Shown here: piece after piece, positions 48,480 through 59,324 of the stretch
Numbering within the stretch: position 1 is the stretch's first letter
Layout of the letters: every line of letters starts with the position of its first letter
Source of the DNA: Phoronis australis
Lineage: Eukaryota > Phoronida > Phoronidae
Direction: 5' to 3'
DNA: 64,000 bases
Assembly (NCBI GenBank): GCA_002633005.1
Contig: NMRA01000614.1
Span: 76,974 to 140,973, forward strand
Program-made: the position numbers and the translations under genes
The notes under the pieces: model-generated
What the model saw: the letters and a program-made list of their open reading frames with translations, nothing else
Database searches by the model: none
What the model was told of the DNA's origin: nothing

Positions 48480-51090
48480 AAAAGTAAAATTAGAAACCCC
48501 AGCGAAATCCGGAGAAATACGAGGAGAAATAAAATCGCCTCGAAATGAGTAGATGGAACATTGTGTCGGAAATGTCGGTTCTAGATTGGCCAAATAAGGT
48601 CTAAATTCTAGATTCGCTCAGAAAGTGTTTCAAACTCCCTTGAAAATGATTACCCGAGTTTCTAGTGACTGACATCGGGGGGCTGGCACGTGACACTGGA
48701 CTGTCCAAATGCTATTATCCGACGTCAAAATTCACCGAAACACCAATTTCTTATATAGTCATTTCAGATTGGCAAAAATCACCAAGTGCACTTTGTCGTT
48801 TGGGGTAGGATGCATGATATGATAGAGATTTTCCGAATTTCAGCCCGCATTAAATTTCATTGAAGCATCGTTAATTTCTTACCATACGGTCTTATAACAG
48901 TCAACAATCGTCTACTACGAGTCAGTTGATTTTCGGAGATACATAATCGTGTAAATCAAAACCCTTGCAGGATATACCAAAATGAAATAACCTTGACGTC
49001 ACATCGCATGACAACACAATGTGTAAGCTACGAGTTAATTGCCGATTATTCTAACAGATTAAAATTGCAAGACTCTCTCAAATCTGCAATTCATACATGT
49101 AGTATGGAATTCTTAGGCAACTCCCGAAGGAGTGTGTGCAGATGCACGTACTTGATGTGCAGCTGGCCGGAAGTGCACGGGAGTCGGTGCATACACCGTG
49201 GAGGTGTGTTTAGGGACCCTCCCGGATCTAAGACATTTCCGAATTTGTTCGTGTTGGCGTGAATTCTGGTTCATTCCAGAGGTAGCCTCTCCAACCGGTT
49301 TACGAATTAAACTTGCACAATCTAATAATCGCAGAAATGTTTGTTTACAACTGTTAGTGCATACACTTTGTCCACCTTTATCCATCAGACATGTACACGC
49401 ACATGTATACGCTTTTATAGACAGTGATAACCAATGATACTCGTGCCAGTCTGATCGACAAATTTCTTTTTTCACCAATGCTGCGTCGCGGTCCCTAATA
49501 ACAATATTCAAAAGAAACAATATTCCTGGAATTCTTTCGTACAATGTCGATATTCTATCGTGATAACACCATCGATAATTTTCCCTTCGTGTAATTCACG
49601 AACAGTCTCTGCTTTTCAAGTTCTTCTGCAATTTGATTTGTTCTGCTACCCTTCGTGACTAACTGACAGCGCCGGGTTTGAAGTGTGCAAAGGTGCTGTT
49701 GCCACGTGCCTCCCTTCCAGTAGAGAATCCGTCTTGGAGGGGGTTTCGTACTACAAATGGCATGCTGCCTAAATATTCTAGTATCAAAGGCGGTCTCAAT
49801 TAAAAAACTGAAAAAGAGTGGCTGTTGGTTCCATCATTGTCTCACCCTCCTTCCATCGTAGGGTCACCTTCCTACAAAAACATTCCATCACCGTAACTTT
49901 CGGTGAGTGGTCCATTGAGAAGAAAATATAAATAAGAGAAACAGGAAAGTGTAGTCATGGATACCATCAGCGGAACCCTTGCCAGGAAAGTTTCACCCTC
50001 ACACCTGTAATTTATTGGGTGTGCGTATCCTTCCCGGACCTCTCTTTTTACCCCTATGAATTGATAAAAAGTTCTAGACAGTCTAAAGTGACGAAACAAA
50101 AGGAGCGCATTGCTGTGTAGTTAATGAATGTGTCTATTTTTTTAATAATTCCTTTCCCTTGTCATAAATCAGATTGAAATTCGTCAAATAAACTTATTTC
50201 TCGACTGCACCAAAATCGATACTTCTTTTATTACTTACTGTACGCAAGTTCAGTGCATTTCGCCCGCTAATGCTCGACGTGGTGACGCTGGTACGAGTAC
50301 GTATGTGTTCAGTGTGTGACACTAGGCTACCAGGTGAATAAATTACGGATATTGTCAATTATTTTTTAATCTTTTTCTCTGGACATTTTTGTTCATTTTG
50401 AAAAACGAAAGAAACATGTTCAGGTTGTTGGCCCACGAGATGGTTTCTTTACAACCGTATATAAGTCCAAAGGTATGCAATTCAACAGCCCATACTTCAT
50501 GATGGTGGCAAAGCAGGGTTGGTTTTAACTTTGTGCCGGCGATAGTTCTAATTGTGCGCTCATTTGTAGACATAAACTTAGGAAATGTGAACCGATTGGT
50601 ATTTAAAGTAGTCCAACTGTGTAACCCCAAACAAATCCCCCGTAAAGCATTCAGGAGGATATTGTGCGTGGACATATGCAGTTAAATCGCTCAACCACTA
50701 AGAGCGTAACCGGGATAATGAATACGAGTCTGGGCTTTTCCCTAGCAAAGCACACAACACCATTTTCTCACCAGACGTCGCCTTGAAGCGGCTGCTGCAA
50801 AGCGACCTCTGGCGATAATATGAGACGTTTCCCCTCAAACTCACCACACAGGACCACAGAAACATAACTATATCAGGTGTTTTTGCTCGTTTTACTTTGG
50901 TCGAAAAAACGAAGCGAGAGGTAGCAAACAAATAGTTGACAGTTTCCACTGAAGCCGGTGCATGAAAGCCACCACATCGTTCCCACATGAACCAACACTA
51001 GAACCCGAAATCAAATCTGCAACAGATTCCACAAATGCTGTCCAAAGTTGATGCCGTAAAAATCGGAATTTTCACAATTCATGGTTGTTT
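48480..51090. other. unassigned non-coding DNA
   Basis: A 143-codon minus-strand frame at 49113-49544 is of chance length and shows no domain. Nothing else supported. Confidence 0.4.
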
Positions 51091-51096
51091 GAGGAC

Positions 51097-51135
51097 TATA
51101 TACATATATGTATATGTATATGTATATGTATATAC
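51097..51135. repeat. (TATATG)n microsatellite
   Basis: About six slightly imperfect TATATG units, largely alternating purine-pyrimidine. Confidence 0.9.
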
Positions 51136-51295
51136 CTGAAATCGTAACAGATTTCCCACCCAAAGAAATTAATTATAGGGAGTACAAATTGCCCGTGCGG
51201 CTGCAGTCTGTACAGTGCCACCTAAGCCAACGCTAGCGTGACTGGTCAGATTCTCTCCACATGTAACCATTTTTGACTGCGATAACTGGCCTCCC

Positions 51296-51434
51296 GTTCA
51301 GTAACGCTAGGACCTCGCTAAAAAGCAAGACTTCGCGAGATTACGTGAGATATTGCCGTGTATTTTAAATGAGAACACGTGCCTTTGACTAGGTTTTAGC
51401 TAGGTCCTAGCGTAGGTCCTAGCGTCTACTGAAC
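51296..51434 (+). mobile_element. short TIR element (MITE), family A, best copy
   Basis: TIRs GTTCAGTAACGCTAGGACC and GGTCCTAGCGTCTACTGAAC. The interior holds GCAAGACTTCGCGAGATTAC, GTGAGATATTGCCGTGTATT, GAACACGTGCCTTTGACTAG and a GGTCCTAGCGTA segment duplicated next to the right TIR. Outer sequences CTGGCCTCCC and GCACGCCAG are inverted-repeat-like and recur beside the 44.0 kb copy, so the true termini are probably 10-12 bp further out. Non-autonomous; transposase source unknown. Confidence 0.8.
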
Positions 51435-51435
51435 G

Positions 51436-53275
51436 CACGCCAGGTTTCATTCCGTTTCCGTTTCTGTATATCTCCTTGTCGATCTATTGTTGAGCAGACT
51501 CACGAAATGTCCGTCGTCGAGTACGACATGTTGTTTGGTAGTTCTAAGCCAGCCGACGCGCGTTTCGCCACGTGCTGTGTTACCACCATTTCTTTTTTGT
51601 CGCGGGTGGCCCCGATGTCCCTGGTCTCGTTCCAATACTAAACCTGCATTAAAAATCAGTAGCAATCAACTAAATATCTTACTTAGAAAATTTCATAGAA
51701 TGAGATAATCACGAGAAAATTGTAAAGAAACAAGGCCGTAGCTTTCTACAGTCATAAGTCTGACCAAATTGTTGGTTTTCTTATTTCTGCACGAAACCCT
51801 CCTCTAAGTAGGTTCAGGGACGAAACAACGATGTCCCTGACTTGTTCAGTGCCCTCTGTATCGACAAGTAATGAATAAACATGCAGTTTTCTTACTCATT
51901 TTCGCTGAACCAAACTGTTGCCATATTCTCGTGAGCCGTGCCTGGTAGTTACTGACTTATGGAGATTAGCCTCGTTCCGGCATTCAGCCAGCATGCAGTC
52001 ACTGCTTTGTGCAAGGCGAAAATATAGTCACGTTCCTGAGTGTACCAACTTCCTTATTTAGAAAAGTCACATGAGTTAAAAAAGGCTGTAGAGAATAAAC
52101 AAACCCCGTTTCTTTTTTATCTTATAATTATTCTATATGAACTATCCTAAGAATCTTGTAAGCATAATAATACAAAGACAAGTGTATATAGAATGTAGGA
52201 TAAGGTTAAGTGCTGAGCATTTATTTCCAACTAAGACCACGGCAGTATACGTGAAGTGTGAGCTTATAAAGGTGTTGATCCGTTGCTAAGTTATCCGAAT
52301 TCAATTTAGGCTATAACCAATCATGAACCAGAGTATAGGTCGGAGCCGCGTAGTCTCTGTTTAGAACTGATGATATACACTGTAGATTTGCATTGAGAGG
52401 CAGTTATCCGGTTTACGAAATTCTGTGATTTTGCGTATTAAGTTAGCGAGCGACATAATTGATGAAATTATAAATCTTCTCGGAGTATGACTAAGAATGA
52501 AAATTAGAATGCCATTGATTACTCAAGTTCAATACTTGGCACTCCGATGCTTAGGGTTCTGTTCTTAGTGAATCGAACATACCGGTAATTAAACATTGCT
52601 CAAAATAATTTTTGGTATTGCCTACGAAGTCAGGAGTGAGGGAATTTCCAATACAAGTGACAATGTCTCGATAGGCAAACGGTGAGGACGGACAAACTAC
52701 CACCTGACACTGTGGTTTTACTGAACGTAACTGGTCACAAGATTATCGTGCCTACTGGCTGCAGTGCCAATCTTATTAATTTCTACTCGAACGTATGCTG
52801 CACTAATGCAATTACTCGAGGAATATGTGAGTTTCCATTACGGTACCATGAAAATCCACTTTCTAATTTTTGTATCACGTGCTGCCTTGTATTACTTTGG
52901 GGAGTTTTTCGGAAAAAGGTTCCCTAAGCAAGAATATTCCATTATTGGTCTAACTGTAATGCATATTGAAGAATAGGTGAGGAATTGCATTGAGTGGTTT
53001 AAAAATCAAGGTTCCGAGGTGTAATTTAGTTTAGACGTCGACAGTAAAAATCGACAAGATTGCGCTATCAGTTTCATTTTGAAATGTATCGTATCTCGCG
53101 AGAGCACGGCGGGAAGCTCGGCCTTTCTTGGCATTCCAGTCATTCAATCATTCCTCAAGAAGGGAGCGGGACACGGGTTAGCTGACACGGAACGAGAAAA
53201 TCCGACGTAAGTATGTGTGTAAAAAGAAATGACACGGGGCAAATTGACACCATGGTGACTTGCCACTGTTTCTTA
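51436..53275. other. unassigned non-coding DNA
   Basis: Short overlapping open frames only. Confidence 0.4.
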
Positions 53276-53324
53276 TGTGTGTGTGTGCGTGTGCGTGTGC
53301 GTGTGCGTGTGCGTGTGTGTGTGT
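53276..53324. repeat. (GTGTGC)n / (GT)n microsatellite
   Basis: About five GTGTGC units flanked by GT repeats. It gives artificial Cys-Val and Thr-Arg open frames on the two strands. Alternating purine-pyrimidine sequence with Z-DNA potential. Confidence 0.95.
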
Positions 53325-53436
53325 AAACGGCCGCTTGACCCACCGATCATCTACCAAACTTCAACTGAAACCAGTTACAGTGCTGCATTGATGCGATTGT
53401 TCTCGTATTGTGGCTGTGCCATGTTTCCGATACAGT

Positions 53437-53689
53437 GCACCATTAAAAAATATATGATAATCGCACGTTATACCAGACATGCGCATGCAGCACATTTGGG
53501 CCCATTGCATTGATCATCTGGAAACATTTATGCTTTATTAACATATAGTTAAACCGAGCTGAGGAGCTAGAAACCTGACACGAAGATTTAACAGTGTGGC
53601 CCAGTGGGGTTCGAACCCACGACCGGTCGAGTAAAGAAAGCGGTCACCTATCCCACTAGGCCACACTGCCACCTCCCAGGGCACCATTA
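53437..53689. repeat. 9-bp target-site duplication flanking SINE
   Basis: GCACCATTA at 53437-53445 and again at 53681-53689, directly bounding the SINE below. Confidence 0.8.
53446..53680 (-). mobile_element. full-length tRNA-derived SINE (235 bp), second copy
   Basis: On the minus strand the head folds as a tRNA: acceptor arms TGTGGCC and GGCCACA, A box TGGCCTAGTGGGATAGG, and a perfect T arm GTGGG-TTCGAAC-CCCAC including the B box. The CTTTCTTTA segment is in the anticodon region, which would suit a tRNA-Glu ancestor (inference). The body shares CTAGCTCCTCAGCTCGG, GATGATCAATGCAATGGGCC and GCATGTCTGGTATAACGTG with the 25.5 kb copy. It ends in an AT-rich tail. Confidence 0.9.
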
Positions 53690-54447
53690 CATGCAAGTAT
53701 GTCTCGTTCGACAACCCACAGTGTTTTTACAGGAAAAATGTTGCTTGTGTGCGTTTGTGGCGCTTTTCAAAGAACCGTCCAGTCTTCGGGGCTGAAATTG
53801 ATGCGAACGGGTGTTTTTTCAAGATGAGTTTGGGTGCAGGCCAACTAAGCTTTTTGCCCCGCTAGTGACATGGCTTTGACAGGCGAGACGACTTGCACAA
53901 TAACTCAACCATTATGGTTATCGAACCATGTAAGCAATTTAATTACTTTGTTACGGCAGCAGTACTGAACGCGGCCAGAAACACGTGGGATCAGTTATTT
54001 GTCTCGTATGCTCACGAATTCAACGTTGCATGAAGGCAGTTCTCTCGGACACGAGAAACATGAACGTGAAATTTAATCATATGTTTTTCTCATTTCACGG
54101 ACTGGTGATCAGTATGGATCTTTACAAGACGACAAAGCTCTTGTTTAGTAGTTTATCGAGTTCAATTCAGCTCACTAAAAACGAAAATACAATTAGTCTT
54201 TTTCCTCTTATAAAATCGGTTCCATTACGGTCTTTATGGTGATAGGATTCCATTTCCGTTGCCAGAAAGAACATCAAAACCATCCGCGACTCAAGAAAAC
54301 GTTACAGAATTTGTTGCGGTTGTCCAACCCTAAAATAGCGAATTCGAAAATGGCGCAAGTGGTCACTGTCTGTAATTTTGGTATCGGAAATAGAATCCTG
54401 TCTATTAAGGACTAATATGAGACCGATTTTACGAGAAAGAAGACTTC
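53690..54447. other. unassigned non-coding DNA
   Basis: Nothing recognised. Confidence 0.4.
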
Positions 54448-54988
54448 GTAGTATAAAATGGTCACTTACTTAGAGTCGTGATTGGTTGTTAGCAAACGTT
54501 TCGACCTGGTCCGCCAGGTCTTTGTCGATGAATGAGGGATTTCCCGCCTTTCGCTCGTTAAGAATGCTGGAGTTAAGTGGGGGGTTAAGTGGAGTCCTCT
54601 GTCCCGGTTCAAGAGGGGGCGCTGACTGTTGAAGAAACCAAGAGACCGTTCCTTACCAGATTCAAAGAACATCTGAAACTGGACAGACCAACAGCTGCGG
54701 CCGGGGGGAAAATATTTTGGTTACTGGGCATACCATCTCTCTGGCATCTAACCAAGGAACAAAATTGGCATACTCGTAAGCTCAAAGAGCCAAACGTCAA
54801 CAGTCAGCGCCCCCTCTTGAACCGGGACAGAGGACTCCACTTACTCCCCCCCCCCGTGTACCCCAGAATTCTTAACGAGGGAAAGGCGGGAAAGCCCTCA
54901 TTCATCGACAAAGACCTGGCGGACCAGGTCGAAACATCTGCTAACAATTACCAACCACGTCTCTAAGTAAGTGACCATTTTATACTAC
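54448..54988. repeat. large inverted repeat carrying a Penelope-like 3' end
   Basis: Arms at 54448-54632 and 54797-54988 are inverted copies (about 185-190 bp, a few mismatches and a C10 tract at 54846-54855 in one arm). Both run from GTAGTATAAAATGGTCAC inward to GGGGGCGCTGACTGTTGA. The right arm with the 164-bp spacer forms the 3' end of a Penelope-like element; the left arm is an inverted partial copy of the same terminal segment. Partial and inverted terminal copies are well known for this retroelement group. Confidence 0.85.
54589..54966 (+). pseudogene. Penelope-like retroelement ORF, C-terminal fragment
   Basis: The 125-codon frame contains two stretches typical of the end of Penelope-like ORFs, which carry a reverse transcriptase followed by a GIY-YIG endonuclease: TKRPFLTRFKEHL, and later WHTRKLKEPN with RPLLNRDRGLHL and a PPVYPRIL-like end. 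Together these correspond to the last part of the endonuclease region. The central His-containing segment expected between them is poorly kept (a short, odd AAAGGKIF stretch), and no reverse transcriptase lies upstream, so this is a dead 5'-truncated fragment. The opposite arm encodes the same NRDRGLHL end on the minus strand (54466-54672). The first part of the frame, before TKRP, is read from the inverted arm and is not element coding. Confidence 0.8.
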
Positions 54989-55280
54989 AATGCCTAGCTC
55001 TAGAGACCAATGGCGAACCTATTCTCCACAAAGAAGACCTCACCCGATTTTCGATTTAGCAAGCTAAGGAGGCGACTTGTAGCTTGAACTCGCAGAAAAG
55101 CGAGACTCGTAAGACTACGCAAAATCACGCGAGTGTTTCGCGAGTACGCTTGGGACACTAGCAAAATATGGCGGCCACTGAAGTGATCAGTACGCTAGGC
55201 TGGGACGTTGAATTGCGGGTACAATTCTCTCAGTGCTTTCGTTCCATAAGTGGAGATTTTTGCCTCACTTAGTGCCTCGC
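54989..55280. other. unassigned DNA, CpG-containing
   Basis: Contains GCGAGACTCGTAAGAC and CACGCGAGTG stretches reminiscent of the short TIR families but without clear ends. Confidence 0.3.
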
Positions 55281-55306
55281 GAGTATCTTGCGTTTATAGA
55301 ACGCAC
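55278..55306 (+). repeat. shared terminus-like motif (copy at 62.5 kb)
   Basis: CGCGAGTATCTTGCGTTTAT followed by AGAACGCAC is nearly repeated at 62542-62570 (CGCGAGTTTCTTGTGTTTAT, GGAACGTA). It looks like the end of another MITE family. The opposite ends were not found. Confidence 0.4.
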
Positions 55307-57184
55307 TCTCCCCGCGTGCGCTGGTGAGATCACGTGAGCGTTTCCATTTGTAAAGTTGCATTCCTCGTGTCATCTTTTTTGTGTGGGACGAGGAAAATGA
55401 ATATCTGCTCCCAATAAATTCAATCGCTGTAAAATATTTGAAATTACATGGACACGTCCGGTCCAATTGATAAATCTACCTCGTACGCCAATTTTTAAAT
55501 ACCAAACGGTAATTAAACATGTTAATGCGCATAACACAGCTGTGTCTATTGCCACTTAGGAGTTCCCTTTTCCCATTTATAGCACCTTTTGAAGATATAT
55601 TATAGGACACCTGTCTTCATAATGTTTTCATTCCCTCAGCTGGTCAGTTATATACATTCGTTCTCGGTCAAATTCTGTCGTAACCATGCAGAGGTTACAT
55701 CAACCATATACTATGTAGTTCATTGAACTGTAAACAAAATTCACGCGGAAAGCGTGCCACTGCTTTTATTTCCGTATATTAAATGTTCTGTCTTCTCGTT
55801 GTACCGGATAAGGCGAGTGAAAGCCATTACTTCCACTTGAAGTCACTTTCCATAAAGCCTACTATAAACCCGCCCTCTGTCCAAACAACTAATACAGCGT
55901 TCACACGCAGTCCGATCAGAACAAGTTCGATCGGACGTCTGATCCTCGCCTGAAAAAATTCTACCCTTTTTAGACGGAAGATCTGGGAGCTGTTCTCTAT
56001 GACTTTGATGTCTTTTGGCTTTTGGCTAAAATCAACCTACAGCTAACTTAGCCTATTTCATGAAATCAGGGTAAGTCTAAAAGTCAGAAAATTCGAAGCC
56101 AAAAGACGTAAATCCGTAGCTAATTACTCGGGCCGAGCAGACTAAAAGCCAGAGCCAGAAGACAAAAATCAAATTTTGGCTATTGGCTCTTCGAGAAACA
56201 CGCCATTGACGTCTTAGCGTGAGATGGATGACAAAATTCACCTAACTTGTGGTTATGCTCTGTTCGCTCTTACTGATCACACGTGACTGCCACGATATCA
56301 GCATTTTGCACCGTACTTGCAAAACGGCTGATATGGTTCTCGTTGGCTTTTACTGGGAAAGTGTTGCCCGAAATTAACGCAGATGAGAAGATGTTGGTAA
56401 ATGAGGTCGTAAACAACGCTAGTAATTTACGGTCCGAGTTAATCTAGTGATTTGAGCTCATAATAGCTGGGAAAAGCACTATTGCAAAGCATCAAAAGAC
56501 TCGAAAATGAAGGCTCACTCCCTGAAGTTCTGTCACGGCATCATTAACCGTTGGAATGGGCACGCCAGGCCTATGCCGCGTGAAGATTTTAAAAGTAAAC
56601 TTCCCGAAGAAAAATCTTGTCGGTGACATAATGACGACACTTCATTAGAAATTCTAGGCTTCGTTTTTTCTCTCGAAGTGATCTCTCACCAAATGTTAAA
56701 GTTTCTGATCGGTTGTCATTGAAAAGGCTTGCATTCAAAAAATAACCAAATCAGATGTTCTCCAAGTCTCATTTTGCTAAAAATACAGTTTGAACTCTAC
56801 TCAATGGCTACCCCTGTTTTTCTAGTTCGCACGGTTTGTTTAGTGTGTAGAACAAAAACTATGAAGTGCCAATTTGGTTTGCAAACACTGCGTTCGGAGT
56901 TCCGCCTTAACTTTCGGCCTCTTTCACTTACTTGAACGTAATGTTAAAAACCTGCTATACGTCGAGGAATAAACAAAAAGGTTTGCACCAACTTCAAACA
57001 AATGTCGAACATAGATTGATAACATAACTGAAAATGAAACAAACAGATAGAATGGATGAAAAATGCAAGGCAGAGTCGTTGATCTTTCAGCACGTCAACA
57101 GCTGAACTGTACGTCTATGCTAATGTACTAGAGAGGATCTGCAGGTGATAACTTAAAAGTACTAATAAAATGTTTAAAGCATAG
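55307..57184. other. unassigned DNA with a weak inverted repeat
   Basis: An imperfect inverted pair (TGTCTTTTGGCTTTTGGCT near 56003 and AGCCAGAGCCAGAAGACA near 56146) may be a degraded foldback element. No gene supported. Confidence 0.35.
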
Positions 57185-57649
57185 GTGTGGTCATAGAACT
57201 CTAGCCCTGGAAAGTCAACTCTGATCTTGCGGTCGCTGAGGTTGCACCGCGCATGCGTGAGAGTTGTTTGTATTCGTTTGTTCCGGTGTGTGTACTTGCT
57301 ATGAAATTTACCGTTATTAATACTTTTCGCAACTCCGCCGTTTTATCAACCGTACTGCGTAAGAGCCATTCATTAGAAAGCCCTTTCTCAGGTCTTGATG
57401 ATTATATCAGAACCAAAAGATAAATAATTTAATTCATAAGTAATTATCATTTCGCATACCTGACTGGTTTTAAGATATGTTTTAATTCTAAGAACCTAAA
57501 TGCGAAAAACAACAGTGTGTAATCGTAACATAAAAAGGAAATGGACCAGAGAGGTTGTACAAATGGCTAGTTAAGCCATTAGGGAAATAATTGCAATGAT
57601 TTAAAAGATTTCTAACCTTTCAAGCTAAAGGTTTTAGAATATGGATGCC

Positions 57650-57989
57650 TCACACTTCCTGTGGATAATTCAGTCAAGCATTCATCCAAAATTATCTATC
57701 TTTATATGTTATAATTTAATGGATCTTTGGTGCCGTTTGTTACAATTACATTCTTCAGTAAAAATTCACAATGCAGTAGCATTTACGAAAAATGTATCTA
57801 TCCGAAATTTGCAGATAAAGGTTTTCTTATAGATAAAACAAGTGCGAACATCTATTACGTAGCTTTAAAAATGTACCGTGGATAGCTCATCACATGGTTG
57901 CAGTGTAGAACTTTCCATAAACTCTTTTCTTCAGAAAGTAAAAGTTAGTGATCCTGATACATGTAGTGTGTCTTACCGTAAACAAGAGA
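57650..57989 (+). repeat. family C repeat, copy 2
   Basis: Direct counterpart of 40441-40804, with a short deletion relative to it near 57790. It sits wholly inside the 2.9-kb transposon, so either it inserted there or it is part of that element's sequence and the 40.4 kb copy is a fragment of a relative. Confidence 0.8.
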
Positions 57990-58089
57990 CATTCTGGAAC
58001 ATAACAATATTCATAAAAAACATTGTTATTTTGAAGACCTGCTGTGTAGTTGTCACGATCAGCATTCAAGAACCAAAAACGGAACAACT

Positions 58090-58480
58090 GGATTGAAAAG
58101 CGGGACTTCAGGATAAAAAGCGGGACATCTGGGTCTAAGCCAAAACGTAAGGGTGAAATGTTCGCTGCAACACACAAACATACCGACAGCTTTTTTTGTC
58201 CAACAGGAGATGTAACACCCAAACATGCAAGACTGCTAGGTTTTTTGTTGTTGTTGTTTTTATAGTTGAATGGGACTTTGCGGGTGCCGCAAAACCCATG
58301 AAATGTCCCGTTTTTTCCTTTTAGTCGAGCGGAAAAAATATGGCTATGCCGCGTAGGAAATAGTATATGATAATATGTCGATTTGGTTGTGTGTCAAAAA
58401 AGCGGGGCATTTAGATGATGTGGCGGTATGACGGAAGAAATTCAAAAAAGTAGGACAGTTCTCAAGAGCCGGGCAATTGG
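58090..58480. repeat. cluster of GCGGGAC / GTCCCG motifs
   Basis: AAAAGCGGGACTTC, AAAAAGCGGGACATCTGG, ATGTCCCGTTTTTT, AAAAAAGCGGGGCATTT and AAAAAAGTAGGACAGTT fall within about 390 bp in both orientations. Repeated motifs like this are often subterminal transposase-binding sites, suggesting a nested element here. Confidence 0.45.
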
Positions 58481-58590
58481 CAACTATGATGTACGCTACA
58501 CGAATTGCTGGATTCAGTTCTTTTACAAGGTAAACTTTTCATTTTTTTAAATTATATTTCACGCGAATAGGTAAATACCACAGATCACAG

Positions 58591-58656
58591 TAGGTCTACT
58601 TCTCAGAATCGGGCCTAAATTTTCAATTTTAGGCCCGATTTCTGAGAAGTAGGCCT
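58591..58656. repeat. strong hairpin, about 28-bp arms
   Basis: TAGGTCTACTTCTCAGAA-TCGGGCCTAAA pairs with the inverted sequence TTTAGGCCCGATTTCTGAGAAGTAGGCCTG around a short AT loop. There is one bulge and one or two mismatches. Confidence 0.8.
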
Positions 58657-58868
58657 GCTTTTCAAGTTTAGGCCAAATGTAATTTCTTTCCGTAAAATGC
58701 TGTAACATTATTTGAAACTCCCAAAATGTCTTGTTGAAAAACTCCAGGCATGTAGTATGATAGGTTGTCGAAAGTGGTCCTGCGAATGGAGCTGAAAAGA
58801 TGTCAGAGGCCAAACTAATCCCGGCATCCACGCTATCCTTTCGTTTTCGGATGGATTTGAGCTATTAA

Positions 58869-58882
58869 GCGCCACCTGGTGG
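58869..58882 (-). promoter_or_regulatory. CTCF-consensus-like site
   Basis: The minus strand reads CCACCAGGTGGCGC, fitting the published CTCF core CCASYAGRKGGCRS at all 14 positions. It lies in the first monomer of unit 1. Binding is not shown; the match could simply be a property of the repeat. Confidence 0.4.
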
Positions 58883-59310
58883 CCAATTTTTACTTTTTTC
58901 GAGTGTTTTTTTGTCGTCTATCAACCAAACCACCCTAAGGATGAGTGTGGGAATTGGCGTATACGTTCTTAGTGTCACGAAGACGGTTGACGATGATTTT
59001 CGACGACTGCGACTACTGTGGCGCCTCATTGGGGCAGTTTCGTTTTGCTTTGCGCCCAAAGCTGTATCTCCTAAACTTATTGCAGGATCTTTATTAAATT
59101 TAGCTAGTGTGTTTATATGAAGTTGATAAAGGTCGACGACGCCTTTAAGACGGATCCGACGAAAGCTTGCCCGCTAGTGGCAATTTCGTATTTTCCGTTT
59201 TCCTCAGTTTCTCTGTAGTTCCTTGTCAGATTTTTATGAAATTTGGTAAGTAGCATTCTATTAACAGAATGATGTCATTTTCCCGTTTTCGAATGAATTC
59301 AACGTATTCT

Positions 59311-59324
59311 GCGCCATCTAGTGG
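59311..59324 (-). promoter_or_regulatory. CTCF-consensus-like site
   Basis: The minus strand reads CCACTAGATGGCGC, again 14 of 14 against CCASYAGRKGGCRS, at the equivalent position of unit 2 and in the same orientation. The third unit (59746-59759) has lost the match. Confidence 0.4.

Noticed and set aside
49113-49544. 143-codon open frame on the minus strand
   Set aside because: Chance length, low-complexity-like residue mix, overlapped by other frames on the plus strand, no family recognised.
53277-53345. open frames across the GT repeat
   Set aside because: Products are simple dipeptide repeats produced by the microsatellite.
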